64,000 nt of DNA from Planococcus beigongshangi (GCF_016820495.1 NZ_JADHDU010000004.1:186001-250000), one strand, 5' to 3'; positions 41,323 to 50,915 are shown, numbered from the stretch's first letter. Numbers and translations: made by a program. The notes: a model not told the origin generated them from the letters alone.

Positions 41323-42087
41323 TCAAGCCCTCACTTTCTTTTCGAACCATCGTGCTGACAGCAGGTAGAGACCCGACAATAACAGCAAACTGATCAGCAG
41401 CTGTCCCATTTGAATCGTCGGCGGCTCCCCGAAAGAGACCATCAACCCGTAGGACAGGCGGGTCAGCAAGTCGGATTCGCTCACCTGGATGACCCAGAAA
41501 CCTGTAATTGCCGCGTATAATTCAGTTGCTGCAATACGGTCCCACATTTCAAGGCCGAAGATGAACAGCCCGATGGAGACGATGTATGCAAAGCCCCCGA
41601 TTTTCGGTTTCATTGTATAGAACATGGTCAAGTAAAAATAGTAAATGATGGAGACGAATACCGAGAAGAATAATATTCCAGCAATGAAAGCAGCTCCAAA
41701 GAGGAGCAATTCATCCATATCAAATACTTCAGGTGCAATAAGCGTAAATGCAAATGTCAGGATACTCATCCAGAGCAATGACAGGCATGTGACAAAAAAA
41801 GCGATCCCGAATTTACTGGCATTGATTTTATGGATGGAAGCAGTGGAATGGAAAAAGATATCCGGATGGTCCATCTCTTTTGTAAAAAGGATGGAGAGCA
41901 AAATAATCGGCAGCAGTATATGCAGCGCCATCATTGTTCCGCAAAAGACCAGGAGTCCCTCATAGAATTCAGTCCGGTACAGGGAAGCTGCTCCCAGTGG
42001 GATAACGATATCCAGCAAAAATGCCAGCAGCATATAGCCTTTGATAATCGTCCAATCTTTCATCATCAATCCGCGCAATTGGTTCAT
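41323..42087 (-). CDS. Membrane protein of a YtrA-type ABC cluster
   Basis: 254 aa with six or seven hydrophobic segments (about 14-32, 45-70, 95-120, 128-155, 170-195, 225-243). It is the first gene of the cluster and likely the permease that partners the YtrB-like ATPase. The start motif MNQLRGLMMKDWTIIKGYM is like those of ABC-2-type permeases. AAGGAG precedes the ATG at 42087; the open frame 14 codons further upstream is inside the promoter. No clear sequence motif fixes its substrate. Confidence 0.8.
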   Translation of the reverse strand: MNQLRGLMMKDWTIIKGYMLLAFLLDIVIPLGAASLYRTEFYEGLLVFCGTMMALHILLPIILLSILFTKEMDHPDIFFHSTASIHKINASKFGIAFFVTCLSLLWMSILTFAFTLIAPEVFDMDELLLFGAAFIAGILFFSVFVSIIYYFYLTMFYTMKPKIGGFAYIVSIGLFIFGLEMWDRIAATELYAAITGFWVIQVSESDLLTRLSYGLMVSFGEPPTIQMGQLLISLLLLSGLYLLSARWFEKKVRA

Positions 42088-42108
42088 CGTGCCATCTCCT
42101 TGTCTTAC

Positions 42109-42149
42109 TGTATTAATCAAATAGTACACCGCTGTAATGTTAATTGCAA
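42109..42149 (-). promoter_or_regulatory. Promoter and GntR/YtrA operator of the ABC cluster
   Basis: Minus strand TTGCAA (42149-42144), 17 bp, TACTAT (42126-42121). The repeat TGTATTA-N6-TAGTACA (42109-42128), arms with one mismatch, covers the -10 and start, which suits autorepression by the cluster's GntR protein. Confidence 0.75.
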
Positions 42150-42229
42150 CACAAATTCCAAATAAATGTCTAATGCATCCTTAAAACGGGAATAGGGAGG
42201 TATACAGTTTTTATCTGGGAGGAATCACA

Positions 42230-42652
42230 ATGAAGGAATTACTGGATAAAGAGCAGATATTGATCGCATACTATGCCCAGTATTTTAAAGGGGCCACGCT
42301 GGAAGACGTCAAAAAACTCGATGAACGGCTGTCCGAAGCGGTAGGGGAAGAGCGGTACAGAAAAGCCGTCAAGGAACTTGAAGACGAGGGATTGATCTAC
42401 GGCCTTGAAAGGGCGGAAGCACGTAAAAGGGAAGACGGCGTCGAGAGTCCGATGGCGACCAACGAAGGGATGCTCTACGTCAACAGCACCCTCAATCTGC
42501 AGTCGGAATCCGTCGAGGACCATCAATTGGATTACCTCAAAAATAATTTGGAGACGAGCCGCCTGGAATTCACACTGGAGCCGGTCGAAGAGTATGTAAT
42601 GGAAGTGATCCGGGAACAGGCGGAGAAAAAGCCGAACGAAAACTCTCCGTAA
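42230..42652 (+). CDS. Hypothetical protein, possibly winged-helix
   Basis: 140 aa, soluble and strongly charged. The first 60 residues (LLDKEQILIAYYAQYFKGATLEDVKKLDERL ... ALKELEDEGLIYGLE-like pattern) have the helix-helix-wing rhythm of a small DNA-binding winged helix, and the ending is helical and acidic. No known family recognised. GGGAGG precedes the ATG, its own bidirectional terminator follows, and it is divergent from the ABC cluster, so it stands alone. Confidence 0.7.
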   Translation: MKELLDKEQILIAYYAQYFKGATLEDVKKLDERLSEAVGEERYRKAVKELEDEGLIYGLERAEARKREDGVESPMATNEGMLYVNSTLNLQSESVEDHQLDYLKNNLETSRLEFTLEPVEEYVMEVIREQAEKKPNENSP

Positions 42653-42656
42653 TCAA

Positions 42657-42697
42657 ATAAAAGAAGCATCCCTCATAAAATGGAGGATGCTTCTTTT
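42657..42697. terminator. Bidirectional terminator
   Basis: AAAAGAAGCATCC / GGATGCTTCTTTT stem between convergent genes, with AATAA and TTATT flanks. Confidence 0.87.
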
Positions 42698-42698
42698 A

Positions 42699-42956
42699 TT
42701 ATCCTAATTCCAAAATGAAAAACGCCAGGAAAATAGTGAGTACGACAATCGTATTGATCACCATTCCGACTTTTCTGCTGACATCGTAATCGAGTGCAGG
42801 AAAGCGTTCGGCGACTTTCATCCCGCCGACAATCAGGCCGACCAGGACCAGCAGGTTGAGGATGATGTGCATATCATAGACATGGACATCGATGTAGCGC
42901 ACCAGTATGACGGAAAACGCTAAAATGATGCCGTTGACGATGTGGATTCTTTTCAT
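42699..42956 (-). CDS. Small three-helix membrane protein
   Basis: 85 aa, almost all hydrophobic: helices about 5-22, 28-47 and 63-82, with conserved-looking RYIDVHVYDMHI between the first two. It starts inside the stop codon of the upstream methyltransferase (ATGA overlap), so both are translated from one message. Its role may be tied to the methyltransferase, but no function is known to me. Confidence 0.72.
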   Translation of the reverse strand: MKRIHIVNGIILAFSVILVRYIDVHVYDMHIILNLLVLVGLIVGGMKVAERFPALDYDVSRKVGMVINTIVVLTIFLAFFILELG

Positions 42957-44110
42957 AATAGCTCCTTTAATTCATTTTCAAGAAATGGTTTTGCAGACAA
43001 TAGGCCAGTGAACTGGCGGTAGCGCTCCAGCTGTCCGGCTTCGGGTTTCCGCCCGGTTTTGTATGCGCGGATCAAAATATTCTTCGGCGTATGCTCCATA
43101 TCGATGAATTCCATCAATTGTGTTTCATATCCGACAAGCGACAGCAGTTCAGCGCGGATGGAATCTGTCGCAAGAGCGCTGAACCGTTCTTTGATCAGTC
43201 CATGCTGCAGCATGATGCCGAGTTCCGGCGAATTGATCTGATGGTTCAATTCACTTTGGCAGCAAGGGACGCTGAGAATGACTTTCGCATTCCATTTAAC
43301 CGCACGCGATAAAGCCATATCGGTCGCCACGTCGCACGCATGCAGCGTTACGACCATGTCGACTGCGGATTCCTCGTTGTATTCATTGATATCCCCGACC
43401 AGAAACTCCAATTGCTCATAGCCCAGATCTTCTGCGATGCCGCGGCATTCCTCAATCACTTCTTTTTTCAAATCGAGGCCGGTCACCCGGAGATCGAGGC
43501 CTTTTTCGATGCGCAGGTAATGATAGAGAGCAAAAGTCAGATACGATTTCCCTGAGCCGAAATCGAGGATGCGGACGGTCCGGTCTTTTGGCAGGTGAAC
43601 CAGCGAATCATCGATGAACTCGATGAAGCGATTGATCTGGCGGAATTTATCGTATTTCTGTTTTTTGACGCTGCCATCCGGATTCTGCACGCCAAGGCGG
43701 ACGAGAAACGGGTAAGGAACACCCTCTTCCAGCAGATATCGCTTTTTTCGGTTATGGGACAGCTGCGCCTGTTTCTTTTCTGTTTGTTCCGTTTTCCAGC
43801 TCACCTTTAATTTCTTGGAGAGCTGGATCTGGACTTTCTCTTCATTGAATTGAAACAGGCCCTGGCGGAACTCCGCGAATAACTCCGCTAATTCCGCAGC
43901 CGCTTCCTCCACCGTCAGGTTCTTATGCTTCAGCACATGTTCATGCTGGTATTCGAATTGTATATGATAGATATTCTTTATTTCGACCGGTTTTAATCTG
44001 ACGCGTTTCAAGTCACCCGATTTCTGGCGGGGCTGACTGATTGTCGCTGACACCAGTCCTCTGTTCGTGAGGCGTGCCATTAATTGTCGGTGCATTTCTT
44101 GTAATTCCAT
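42953..44110 (-). CDS. SAM-dependent methyltransferase (Methyltransf_32/METTL25-like)
   Basis: 385 aa. An N-terminal domain of about 170 residues with lysine-rich helices precedes a class I methyltransferase: ILDFGSGKSYLTFALYHYL (motif I), VTGLDLKKEV (motif II), LVGDINEY, and MVVTLHACDVATDMAL followed by ILSVPCCQSELN. The HACD and VPCCQ motifs are those of the Methyltransf_32 family related to METTL25/RRNAD1. Substrate unknown; RNA or translation-factor targets are possible. Read on the minus strand, followed by the overlapping small membrane protein. Confidence 0.85.
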   Translation of the reverse strand: MELQEMHRQLMARLTNRGLVSATISQPRQKSGDLKRVRLKPVEIKNIYHIQFEYQHEHVLKHKNLTVEEAAAELAELFAEFRQGLFQFNEEKVQIQLSKKLKVSWKTEQTEKKQAQLSHNRKKRYLLEEGVPYPFLVRLGVQNPDGSVKKQKYDKFRQINRFIEFIDDSLVHLPKDRTVRILDFGSGKSYLTFALYHYLRIEKGLDLRVTGLDLKKEVIEECRGIAEDLGYEQLEFLVGDINEYNEESAVDMVVTLHACDVATDMALSRAVKWNAKVILSVPCCQSELNHQINSPELGIMLQHGLIKERFSALATDSIRAELLSLVGYETQLMEFIDMEHTPKNILIRAYKTGRKPEAGQLERYRQFTGLLSAKPFLENELKELL

Positions 44111-44273
44111 GGTATTTCCTTTCCTGATCCGTAATAAGACAAGTTTATCATGGATTCGGTGCCTTGAGGGAGAGAGCTGTTTTACAGAAAACCTATTTGA
44201 AAATTAAATTAATCGGAATTTTATGATAATATAATATGGGAATGGAAAACGCTTACATCATGGGGGGATTCTA

Positions 44274-45917
44274 ATGGCGATTTTAAAACAGACGGTAGGG
44301 GAAATGGTGCGCGAGCGGGCTGCTCTGCATCCGACGACAGAAGCCTACGTTTACCCGGAGCATGGCATCCGCAGGACGTATAAGGAATTTGATGAGGAAA
44401 CAGACAGGCTCGCCAAGGCTTTTATGGGCATCGGCATAGAAAAAGGCGAGCATATTGCCATCTGGTCCGACAATAAGCGCGAATGGCTGCTGAGCCAGTT
44501 TGCCACAGGGAAAATGGGTGGCGTGCTGGTGACAGTGAATACGAGCTATCAGTCGAGTGAACTGGAGTACCTGCTGAAGCAATCGGATGCGGCGACGCTG
44601 ATCTTAGGAGAAGAATTCAAAGGGAATAATTATATCGATATTATTAATACAGTATGCCCAGAGCTGAAAGACTCCGAAAAGGGCGATATCCGGAGTGATA
44701 ACTTGCCGCGGTTTAAACGCGTGATCGTCATGGGTGAAAACAGTTACTCTGGCATCTACAAATGGAGCGAATTTGAATCCTTTGCAGAAAGGGTATCAGA
44801 TGAGCAACTCGAAGAGCGCTTCCATTCGATGGATCCGGACGACGTCATCAATATTCAATATACATCCGGCACCACAGGGTTTCCGAAAGGGGTCATGCTG
44901 ACGCATCTCAATGTCGTCAATAACGGGAAACTTGTAGGGGATACGATGAACCTGACGGAGCAGGACCGTTTGTGCATTCCGGTGCCTTTTTTCCATTGTT
45001 TCGGCTGTGTGCTTGGGACGATGGCGGCGGTGACGCATTCGACGACGATGGTCATCGCTGAACAATTCGAACCGAAGCGTGTGCTGCAGATGGTGCAGGA
45101 CGAGAAATGCACCGGTTTGCACGGTGTGCCGACAATGTTCATTGCAGAATTGAATCATCCCGATTTTGCATCATTCGACACATCCACTCTCCGTACCGGT
45201 ATCATGGCAGGCTCGCCGTGTCCGATTGAAGTGATGAAGAAAGTGATCAGTGATATGGGCGCAACAGAGATTACGATCGCATACGGACAGACTGAATCTT
45301 CACCGGTCATCACGCAGACCCGTGCGGATGATGCAATCGAAAAACGCGTTTCGACGGTCGGTAAACCGCATGCGGAGGTTGAAGTGAAAATCATTGATCC
45401 GGCAACCGGTGAAACCGCCGCATCCGGTGTCCCGGGAGAGTTGTGCACCCGGGGCTACCATATCATGAAAGGTTATTATAAAAATGAGGAAGCGACCCGA
45501 AACGCAATCGATTCCGAAGGCTGGCTGCATACTGGCGATATTGCGGTGGAAGATGAAGATGGCTATATCGCAATTACGGGCCGCATCAAAGATATGGTGA
45601 TCCGCGGAGGCGAGAATATTTATCCGCGGGAAATCGAGGAATTTCTATACAGTCATCCTGCGATCCAGGATGTTCAGGTGGTAGGGGTGCCGGATCCGAA
45701 ATACGGCGAGGAATTGATGGCCTGGATCATTCTGAAAGAAGGGGAACAGCTCGGTGCGGAGGAGCTGCGAACGTATTGTACGGGCAAAATATCCCGTCAT
45801 AAAATTCCGCGGTATTTTGAATTCACGAAAGAATACCCGATGACGGCTTCAGGAAAGATCCAGAAATTCAAATTACGCGAACAGTCCGCTGAACTGGCTG
45901 GCACTAGCAAGGCTTAA
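44274..45917 (+). CDS. Acyl-CoA synthetase (AMP-binding, YngI/FadD-like)
   Basis: 547 aa, ANL superfamily. P-loop-like YTSGTTGFPKGV near 195-206, IAYGQTESSP near 337, the hinge GWLHTGDIAVEDEDGYIAITGRIKDMVIRGGENIYP near 415-450, and the catalytic Lys in TASGKIQKFKLRE near 527. It activates a fatty or short branched acid to its CoA thioester through an acyl-adenylate. Resembles B. subtilis YngI and medium-chain ligases. AUG with GGGGGG upstream. Monocistronic. Confidence 0.93.
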   Translation: MAILKQTVGEMVRERAALHPTTEAYVYPEHGIRRTYKEFDEETDRLAKAFMGIGIEKGEHIAIWSDNKREWLLSQFATGKMGGVLVTVNTSYQSSELEYLLKQSDAATLILGEEFKGNNYIDIINTVCPELKDSEKGDIRSDNLPRFKRVIVMGENSYSGIYKWSEFESFAERVSDEQLEERFHSMDPDDVINIQYTSGTTGFPKGVMLTHLNVVNNGKLVGDTMNLTEQDRLCIPVPFFHCFGCVLGTMAAVTHSTTMVIAEQFEPKRVLQMVQDEKCTGLHGVPTMFIAELNHPDFASFDTSTLRTGIMAGSPCPIEVMKKVISDMGATEITIAYGQTESSPVITQTRADDAIEKRVSTVGKPHAEVEVKIIDPATGETAASGVPGELCTRGYHIMKGYYKNEEATRNAIDSEGWLHTGDIAVEDEDGYIAITGRIKDMVIRGGENIYPREIEEFLYSHPAIQDVQVVGVPDPKYGEELMAWIILKEGEQLGAEELRTYCTGKISRHKIPRYFEFTKEYPMTASGKIQKFKLREQSAELAGTSKA

Positions 45918-46080
45918 AGGAAACACTGTTTTGATGGAATTGAACTTGAACTGGAGAAGAGGCGCTGTGATCCGTTGCAGCGCCTTCGGTATTTGTGTCG
46001 AAGAGTGGATATTTGTTTAATTGGAGAGGCGAGAGGGGACAGTGGTAAAGTGAGGTCAAATTTATAGGCTGGAGGCGATA

Positions 46081-46884
46081 TTGCGGCGGGCAATGAACGG
46101 GTGGACAGGGCAAAGCGGGCCAGCTTTATTTATTGTTGAAACGAACGGAGCGATGGGATTGGTTTGGACTACTCTTATTTATATTATCGGGTTTGTACTT
46201 ATCCATTTATATTCGAAAAAGATGAAGTTTCTGAATGGCGTGCCGAGAAGCCGCTTTTTGTCATTGGCAGGCGGAATTTCGGTCGCTTATGTGTTTTTGT
46301 ATCTGCTTCCTGAACTCGCACATTTCCAAAGTGAATTGGAAGGGGAATTGAATGGCGGCGTATGGGCTTTTATCGAAAGCCATATTTACGTAGTCGCAAT
46401 GTTGGGGCTCGGCTTATTTTATGGGCTTGAAGTGATGGTCGTGAAAGCGAAGAAGAGGGATGAAAAAAAAGCCGGAACGGAAGCCGGTGTATTTTGGATT
46501 CATATCGGGTCGTTCATTTTATATAACTCATTGATCGGGTATTTGCTGGTACAGGAGCATTCCCCCGGCAGTTGGGGCACCTTTTTTTATTTTGCGGCAA
46601 TGGGCCTTCATTTCATTGCGAATGATAATGCTTTGAGCAACTTGCATGAAAAAGATTACGACCGATACGGCAGATGGCTTTTAACAGCAGCCGTGGTCAT
46701 CGGATGGCTCGTCGGCATTGCTACGGAATTATCCGACCTTATTGTATCGTTTCTCGTCGCATTGCTTGCCGGAGGGATTATCTTGAACGTTTTGAAAGAG
46801 GAATTGCCGGAAGACCGCGAAAGCAGCTTCTCATCATTTGCTCTCGGTGTGCTTTTATATTCAGTGTTGATTCTCGTAATATGA
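46081..46884 (+). CDS. Polytopic membrane protein, ZIP-like, function unknown
   Basis: 267 aa, seven or eight hydrophobic helices. It contains YVFLYLLPELAHFQ near 72 and MGLHFIANDNALSN near 180; the placement of Glu, His and Asn inside helices recalls ZIP metal transporters, but I cannot confirm homology. TTG at 46081 is taken as start because GGAGGC lies five bases upstream. ATG 46093 or 46153 are alternatives with poorer sites; the first membrane helix begins after the latter. Confidence 0.72.
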   Translation: MRRAMNGWTGQSGPALFIVETNGAMGLVWTTLIYIIGFVLIHLYSKKMKFLNGVPRSRFLSLAGGISVAYVFLYLLPELAHFQSELEGELNGGVWAFIESHIYVVAMLGLGLFYGLEVMVVKAKKRDEKKAGTEAGVFWIHIGSFILYNSLIGYLLVQEHSPGSWGTFFYFAAMGLHFIANDNALSNLHEKDYDRYGRWLLTAAVVIGWLVGIATELSDLIVSFLVALLAGGIILNVLKEELPEDRESSFSSFALGVLLYSVLILVI

Positions 46885-46993
46885 AAATTCAGAAAAAGGT
46901 AGCTATTTTATACTATTTGTTATATAATTTTATCATTATATATGGGTAAAAGGGTGCGCAACTATTAAATTACAATCCTATGAGGTGGCCAAA

Positions 46994-47167
46994 TTGGTTA
47001 AAGAAGAGGAAAAAGTCGTTTTCGTATACGAGCTGGATAAACTACGCCATGAATATCGAAAATGCACGAACCTCTCAATGAGGCAGCAAATTAGAGAGGA
47101 TATTTCTTTATTGCAAACAGTCATCGGCATCGCAGAAGAACATCCAAGCAATTATAGGGAAAAATGA
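46994..47167 (+). CDS. Small hypothetical helical protein
   Basis: 57 aa, charged and helical (EEKVVFVYELDKLRHEYRKC, LSMRQQIREDISLLQTVIG), probably a two-helix hairpin. TTG at 46994 stands five bases after GAGGTGG; the GTG nine bases earlier is inside that site. TATAAT at 46923-46928 is a likely -10 and a terminator follows. No family recognised. Confidence 0.62.
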   Translation: MVKEEEKVVFVYELDKLRHEYRKCTNLSMRQQIREDISLLQTVIGIAEEHPSNYREK

Positions 47168-47169
47168 AG

Positions 47170-47205
47170 GACCTGTAAGCGGAGAATAGCTTATGGGTTT
47201 TTTTA
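47170..47205 (+). terminator. Rho-independent terminator
   Basis: ACCTGTAAGC / GCTTATGGGT stem with G-U pairs, seven T. Confidence 0.7.
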
Positions 47206-47362
47206 TGCGTAAAAAGATTATTTCCCGGGAAATAATTTGGAATCGGAAAGTTAACAGGGCTGTAACAATCTCATCGATTATAGGGTTTCAGACAGGCGCA
47301 CGGAACGGATTTTAGAGTTCCATGCTTTATAATGGAAGTATATGAATGGAGAGGAATGCTTC

Positions 47363-49090
47363 ATGAAAGACTTGAAAAGACTCGCTTTCGAACGGAAAAA
47401 AGCAATGAGCCTGCTGATCGCGATGTCTGTCCTGAAAGGGATATCGATGATCGGCCAGGCAGTATTTTTCGTTCTCGCAGTAGATGGGGTTTTTATACAG
47501 GATAAGAGTTTTGCAGAGATTGTGCCGTATCTGTATGCGCTTGTAGCAACAATCATCATCCGTTCAGCATCGAGCTATCTGATCGGCAGGACCGGTGTCA
47601 ATATGGCAGCGGATGTGAAGAAAGAATTGCGCCTGAAATTGGTCAATTCGTTTAAGGAAGACCCATTATTGTCTTCTGCCGAAAGCCCGTCCGGGCAAAA
47701 AGTCGGTTTGCTGATGGATGCCGTGGACGAAACGGATGGTTTTTTCAGTAAATACATTCCGCAATTGATGCAAAGTTATGTCATCCCTCTGCTTCTTCTA
47801 GTGGCGATTGTCTCGCAGAATTGGACGACGGGCCTTATCCTGTTGCTGACTGCGCCGTTCATCCCTGTCTTCATGGCCATCGTCGGTAAACGGACAAAAG
47901 AGAAGGCTGATGAGAAGGTGGATCAGCTGAACCGGTTTTCCGGCACTTTTTTGGATATTCTGCAAGGTTTGACGACACTGCGCCTGTTTGGGCAAAGCGA
48001 TAAGCAAAAAGAGAAAATCGAGAAGAGCAGTAAGGATTTCCGCGAATCAACGATGGACGTGCTAAAATCTGCATTTCTTTCTTCTTTGACCCTTGAATAT
48101 ATATCGATGCTCAGTATCGGGATCATTGCTCTTGAAGTCGGTCTGCGTCTGGTTGTTTTTGATAACCTCAGCTTTTTCAGCGCTTTCTTCATCATGATCC
48201 TTGTTCCGGACTTCTTTATGATGCTGAAGGATTTCGGGAGTGCATTCCATAGTGCCCGGGGCAGCCTGTCTGCGGCGCAATTGCTGGATGAAGAGTTTTC
48301 GAAAGAAAGGACACCGGTAAAATGGGGCGAAACGGAATTGGCGGAAAATCGGATTCCCCATATCCGTCTTGAAGATGTGGGTTTTTCCTATAATCGGAAT
48401 TTTGCCCTGCAGCAGATTTCATTCGATATAGAAGCTGGCAAAAAAATAGCCATCATCGGGAAAAGTGGCTCGGGCAAAACGACGCTTTTGCATATTATCG
48501 CTGGTTTATTGCCGGTGAAAGAAGGACGTATTCTAATAGAAGGAAAAAACCGGGAAGAGATCAGCGAATCGTCCTGGTTTGGCCACATAAGCTATATTTC
48601 CCAGTCACCTTATCTCTTTGCTGGAACCATAAGCGAGAATATAGCCATCGGTGTCACCGGGGTGCCGAGTGAGGAAGAAATCGAAAGAGCGGCTATGAAA
48701 GCTGGACTTGCCCAACTGATCGAATCTTTGCCGGCTGGTTACCGGACACAGGTGGGTGAAGGTGGCCGCGGTCTGTCCGGCGGTGAGAAGCAGCGCATTG
48801 CACTTGCGCGTGCTTTTTTGAAAAAGCCGGCTGTCGTCCTGTTCGATGAGCCGACGACCGGCTTGGATCTTAAGACGGAGCAGATTCTGCAGCAATCCAT
48901 CGCAGAACTCTCACGTTACGCGACAGTCATTACGGTCGCCCATAGATTGCATACCATCCGTAATTCTGATCAGATTATTTATCTCGAAAAAGGAAAAGTG
49001 GCCGCAGTGGGCACGCATGAGGAGCTCGCTTCAGATTATGAAACTTATCGGAACCTATTGCCGCTTCAGCAGGGAGGTGCACTGCGTTGA
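47363..49090 (+). CDS. cydD: Thiol reductant ABC exporter subunit CydD
   Basis: About 575 aa half-transporter: six membrane helices (to about 310) and an ATPase with Walker A GKSGSGKTTLLH, a signature GLSGGEKQRIALARAF, Walker B VVLFDEPTTGLD and H-loop TVAHRLHT. With CydC it exports cysteine or glutathione to the outside and is needed for cytochrome bd assembly. Order cydD-cydC is kept, with a 4-base-scale overlap. ATG at 47363 has GAGAGGAA upstream; the ATG seven codons earlier lacks a good site. cydAB are not in this window. Confidence 0.92.
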   Translation: MKDLKRLAFERKKAMSLLIAMSVLKGISMIGQAVFFVLAVDGVFIQDKSFAEIVPYLYALVATIIIRSASSYLIGRTGVNMAADVKKELRLKLVNSFKEDPLLSSAESPSGQKVGLLMDAVDETDGFFSKYIPQLMQSYVIPLLLLVAIVSQNWTTGLILLLTAPFIPVFMAIVGKRTKEKADEKVDQLNRFSGTFLDILQGLTTLRLFGQSDKQKEKIEKSSKDFRESTMDVLKSAFLSSLTLEYISMLSIGIIALEVGLRLVVFDNLSFFSAFFIMILVPDFFMMLKDFGSAFHSARGSLSAAQLLDEEFSKERTPVKWGETELAENRIPHIRLEDVGFSYNRNFALQQISFDIEAGKKIAIIGKSGSGKTTLLHIIAGLLPVKEGRILIEGKNREEISESSWFGHISYISQSPYLFAGTISENIAIGVTGVPSEEEIERAAMKAGLAQLIESLPAGYRTQVGEGGRGLSGGEKQRIALARAFLKKPAVVLFDEPTTGLDLKTEQILQQSIAELSRYATVITVAHRLHTIRNSDQIIYLEKGKVAAVGTHEELASDYETYRNLLPLQQGGALR

Positions 49091-50793
49091 ATGGATTATC
49101 ACAAATTCTGAAATTGACCTTGCGCGAGAAAAAAGATGTCACGCTTGCAATCATCTTCGGTATGCTTGCGGGTTTAGCAAGCGTGGCACTTCTGGCTTCG
49201 AGCGGTTATTTGATTTCCAAAGCGGCATTGACTGGCCAATTGACGGTTTTGATCGTGATCGGCGCCTGTTTGAAATTATTCGGCCTCGCATCGGCACTCA
49301 GCCGTTATTCGGAGCGGCTGTTCTCGCACCGGGCGACGTTTACCATGCTGGGTAACTTGAGGGTATCGTTCTTTGAAAGATTGTCACCTGTAGCACCGGA
49401 GCTTTACGGAAAATACAGAAGTGGAGATTTACTGTCGCGGATCATCGGTGATGTTGAAAGTCTGCAGAATTTTTTGCTGCGCGTATTCTATCCGCCAGTG
49501 GTGCTTTTGCTGGTATTTACCGGAACCATTCTTTTCACCCTTTATTTTTCAATCCAAACCGCCATTTTACTGGCAGCCGGATTCCTTTTGACTACAGTTG
49601 CGGTGCCGGCATATTTTGCCTGGAGAAGACGCCGCAATGACTGGCGCATCCGCGAAAGCCGCGGTGCACTGTCAGCGGAAGCGACTGAATTCCTGTATGG
49701 ATTCCGCGATTTGAAAATATACCGTCAGCTGACAGGCAAAGAGCAGCAATTGACGGCATTGATCGATTCCTATAATGAAGAACAGCGTAAGGAAGGAAAA
49801 GAAGAAGTTTACAGCCAGTCGATTAATGCACTGGTGGCGTTCCTGATTTCACTGGCCATTCTGGCGATGGGTGCGTACTTTACGGCTGCCGGAGAACTGG
49901 ATGGTTTATTCCTGGCGATGCTCGTGATGATTTCGTTTGGAGTCTTTGAAAACATCGCCCCGATGGCGGCTTTCCCTGGCCATTTCGAAGAAAGCCGGAA
50001 AGCGGCTGCCAGGCTCGAAGAAGTTGTGGGAGAGGCGCCTCGTCATAAGAAAACTGGGGAACTTCCGGCGGACCCGCTGTCCATTTCAGTGCGAAATCTC
50101 AGTTATACATTTCCGGATGAACAGCGCCCGGCATTGGACGGCATTTCGCTGAATCTGCCTGCCGGCAGTAAAACCGCCATTGTGGGAGCGAGCGGGTCCG
50201 GAAAATCCACATTATTATCCGTATTGATGGATGTGCTTCCGGCTGGCGAAGGAGAAATCACCTTTAACGGCCGCGATTCTGTAGAGTTTTCACAGGAAAG
50301 CATCTGGAGCCGGATGAACGTGGTGCTGCAGGAAAATCACTTTTTCTACGGAACGATCCGAAGCAATCTGCAATTAGCCGACTCAGCGGCAGATGACGCT
50401 CAATTGACCGAAGCGCTGCAGAAAGTGGAGCTGGCTGATTTTTCTCTCGACATGGAAGTTGAAGAAAAAGGGCAGAACCTCTCCGGAGGGGAAAGGCAGC
50501 GGCTTGCAATCGCTAGAGCCATTTTGAAGGCAGGCGAGTTGTGGCTGCTGGATGAACCGGTGTCTTCCGTCGATTCTGCTACAGGACAACTTATTTATGA
50601 GCGGCTGTTCCGCAACTATCCCGGCGGCACTTTCATCATCATCAGCCATGATTTATCAGGGCTTCACGCCATGGACCAGATCCTTGTAATGGAAAACGGA
50701 CGGTTGATTGAACAGGGGACATATGAGGAATTGCTGGAGCAGAAAGGCTATTTCTACGGAATGAAAGAACTGGAGCGAGAAATTCTGGCATAA
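49087..50793 (+). CDS. cydC: Thiol reductant ABC exporter subunit CydC
   Basis: 568 aa. Membrane domain to about 320 with SGYLISKAALTGQ and ALSRYSERLFSHRATFTMLGNLR, characteristic of CydC, then the ATPase: Walker A GASGSGKSTLLS, signature NLSGGERQRLAIARAI, Walker B WLLDEPVSSVDSATG and H-loop IISHDLSG. Start TTG at 49087 overlaps the cydD stop and is preceded by GGGAGGTG. Forms the heterodimeric CydDC exporter. A strong terminator follows. Confidence 0.93.
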   Translation: MNGLSQILKLTLREKKDVTLAIIFGMLAGLASVALLASSGYLISKAALTGQLTVLIVIGACLKLFGLASALSRYSERLFSHRATFTMLGNLRVSFFERLSPVAPELYGKYRSGDLLSRIIGDVESLQNFLLRVFYPPVVLLLVFTGTILFTLYFSIQTAILLAAGFLLTTVAVPAYFAWRRRRNDWRIRESRGALSAEATEFLYGFRDLKIYRQLTGKEQQLTALIDSYNEEQRKEGKEEVYSQSINALVAFLISLAILAMGAYFTAAGELDGLFLAMLVMISFGVFENIAPMAAFPGHFEESRKAAARLEEVVGEAPRHKKTGELPADPLSISVRNLSYTFPDEQRPALDGISLNLPAGSKTAIVGASGSGKSTLLSVLMDVLPAGEGEITFNGRDSVEFSQESIWSRMNVVLQENHFFYGTIRSNLQLADSAADDAQLTEALQKVELADFSLDMEVEEKGQNLSGGERQRLAIARAILKAGELWLLDEPVSSVDSATGQLIYERLFRNYPGGTFIIISHDLSGLHAMDQILVMENGRLIEQGTYEELLEQKGYFYGMKELEREILA

Positions 50794-50797
50794 TAGA

Positions 50798-50832
50798 GGA
50801 AAAAACACCTTCTTAATGAAGGTGTTTTTTAT
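50798..50832 (+). terminator. Rho-independent terminator after cydC
   Basis: Perfect 13-bp stem AAAAAACACCTTC / GAAGGTGTTTTTT, loop TTAAT. Confidence 0.88.
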
Positions 50833-50852
50833 TGGAATGAGGGATTATTGCT

Positions 50853-50915
50853 AAGTTGAGCACAAACGAGGTTCTCCCGCGCACAACGATAGCTCTCCCG
50901 CGCACAAATCCCAAA
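50853..50915. repeat. 21-bp direct-repeat array E (3 units)
   Basis: Units start at 50853, 50874 and 50895, aligned on GCACAA at 50860, 50881 and 50902. Unit 1 AAGTTGAGCACAAACG resembles array B; units 2 and 3 share CTCCCGCGCACAA. Exact 21-bp period. Confidence 0.85.

Noticed and set aside
45957..45990. Terminator after the acyl-CoA synthetase gene
   Set aside because: GAGGCGCTG/CAGCGCCTTC stem is present but no T tract follows; not listed as a terminator.
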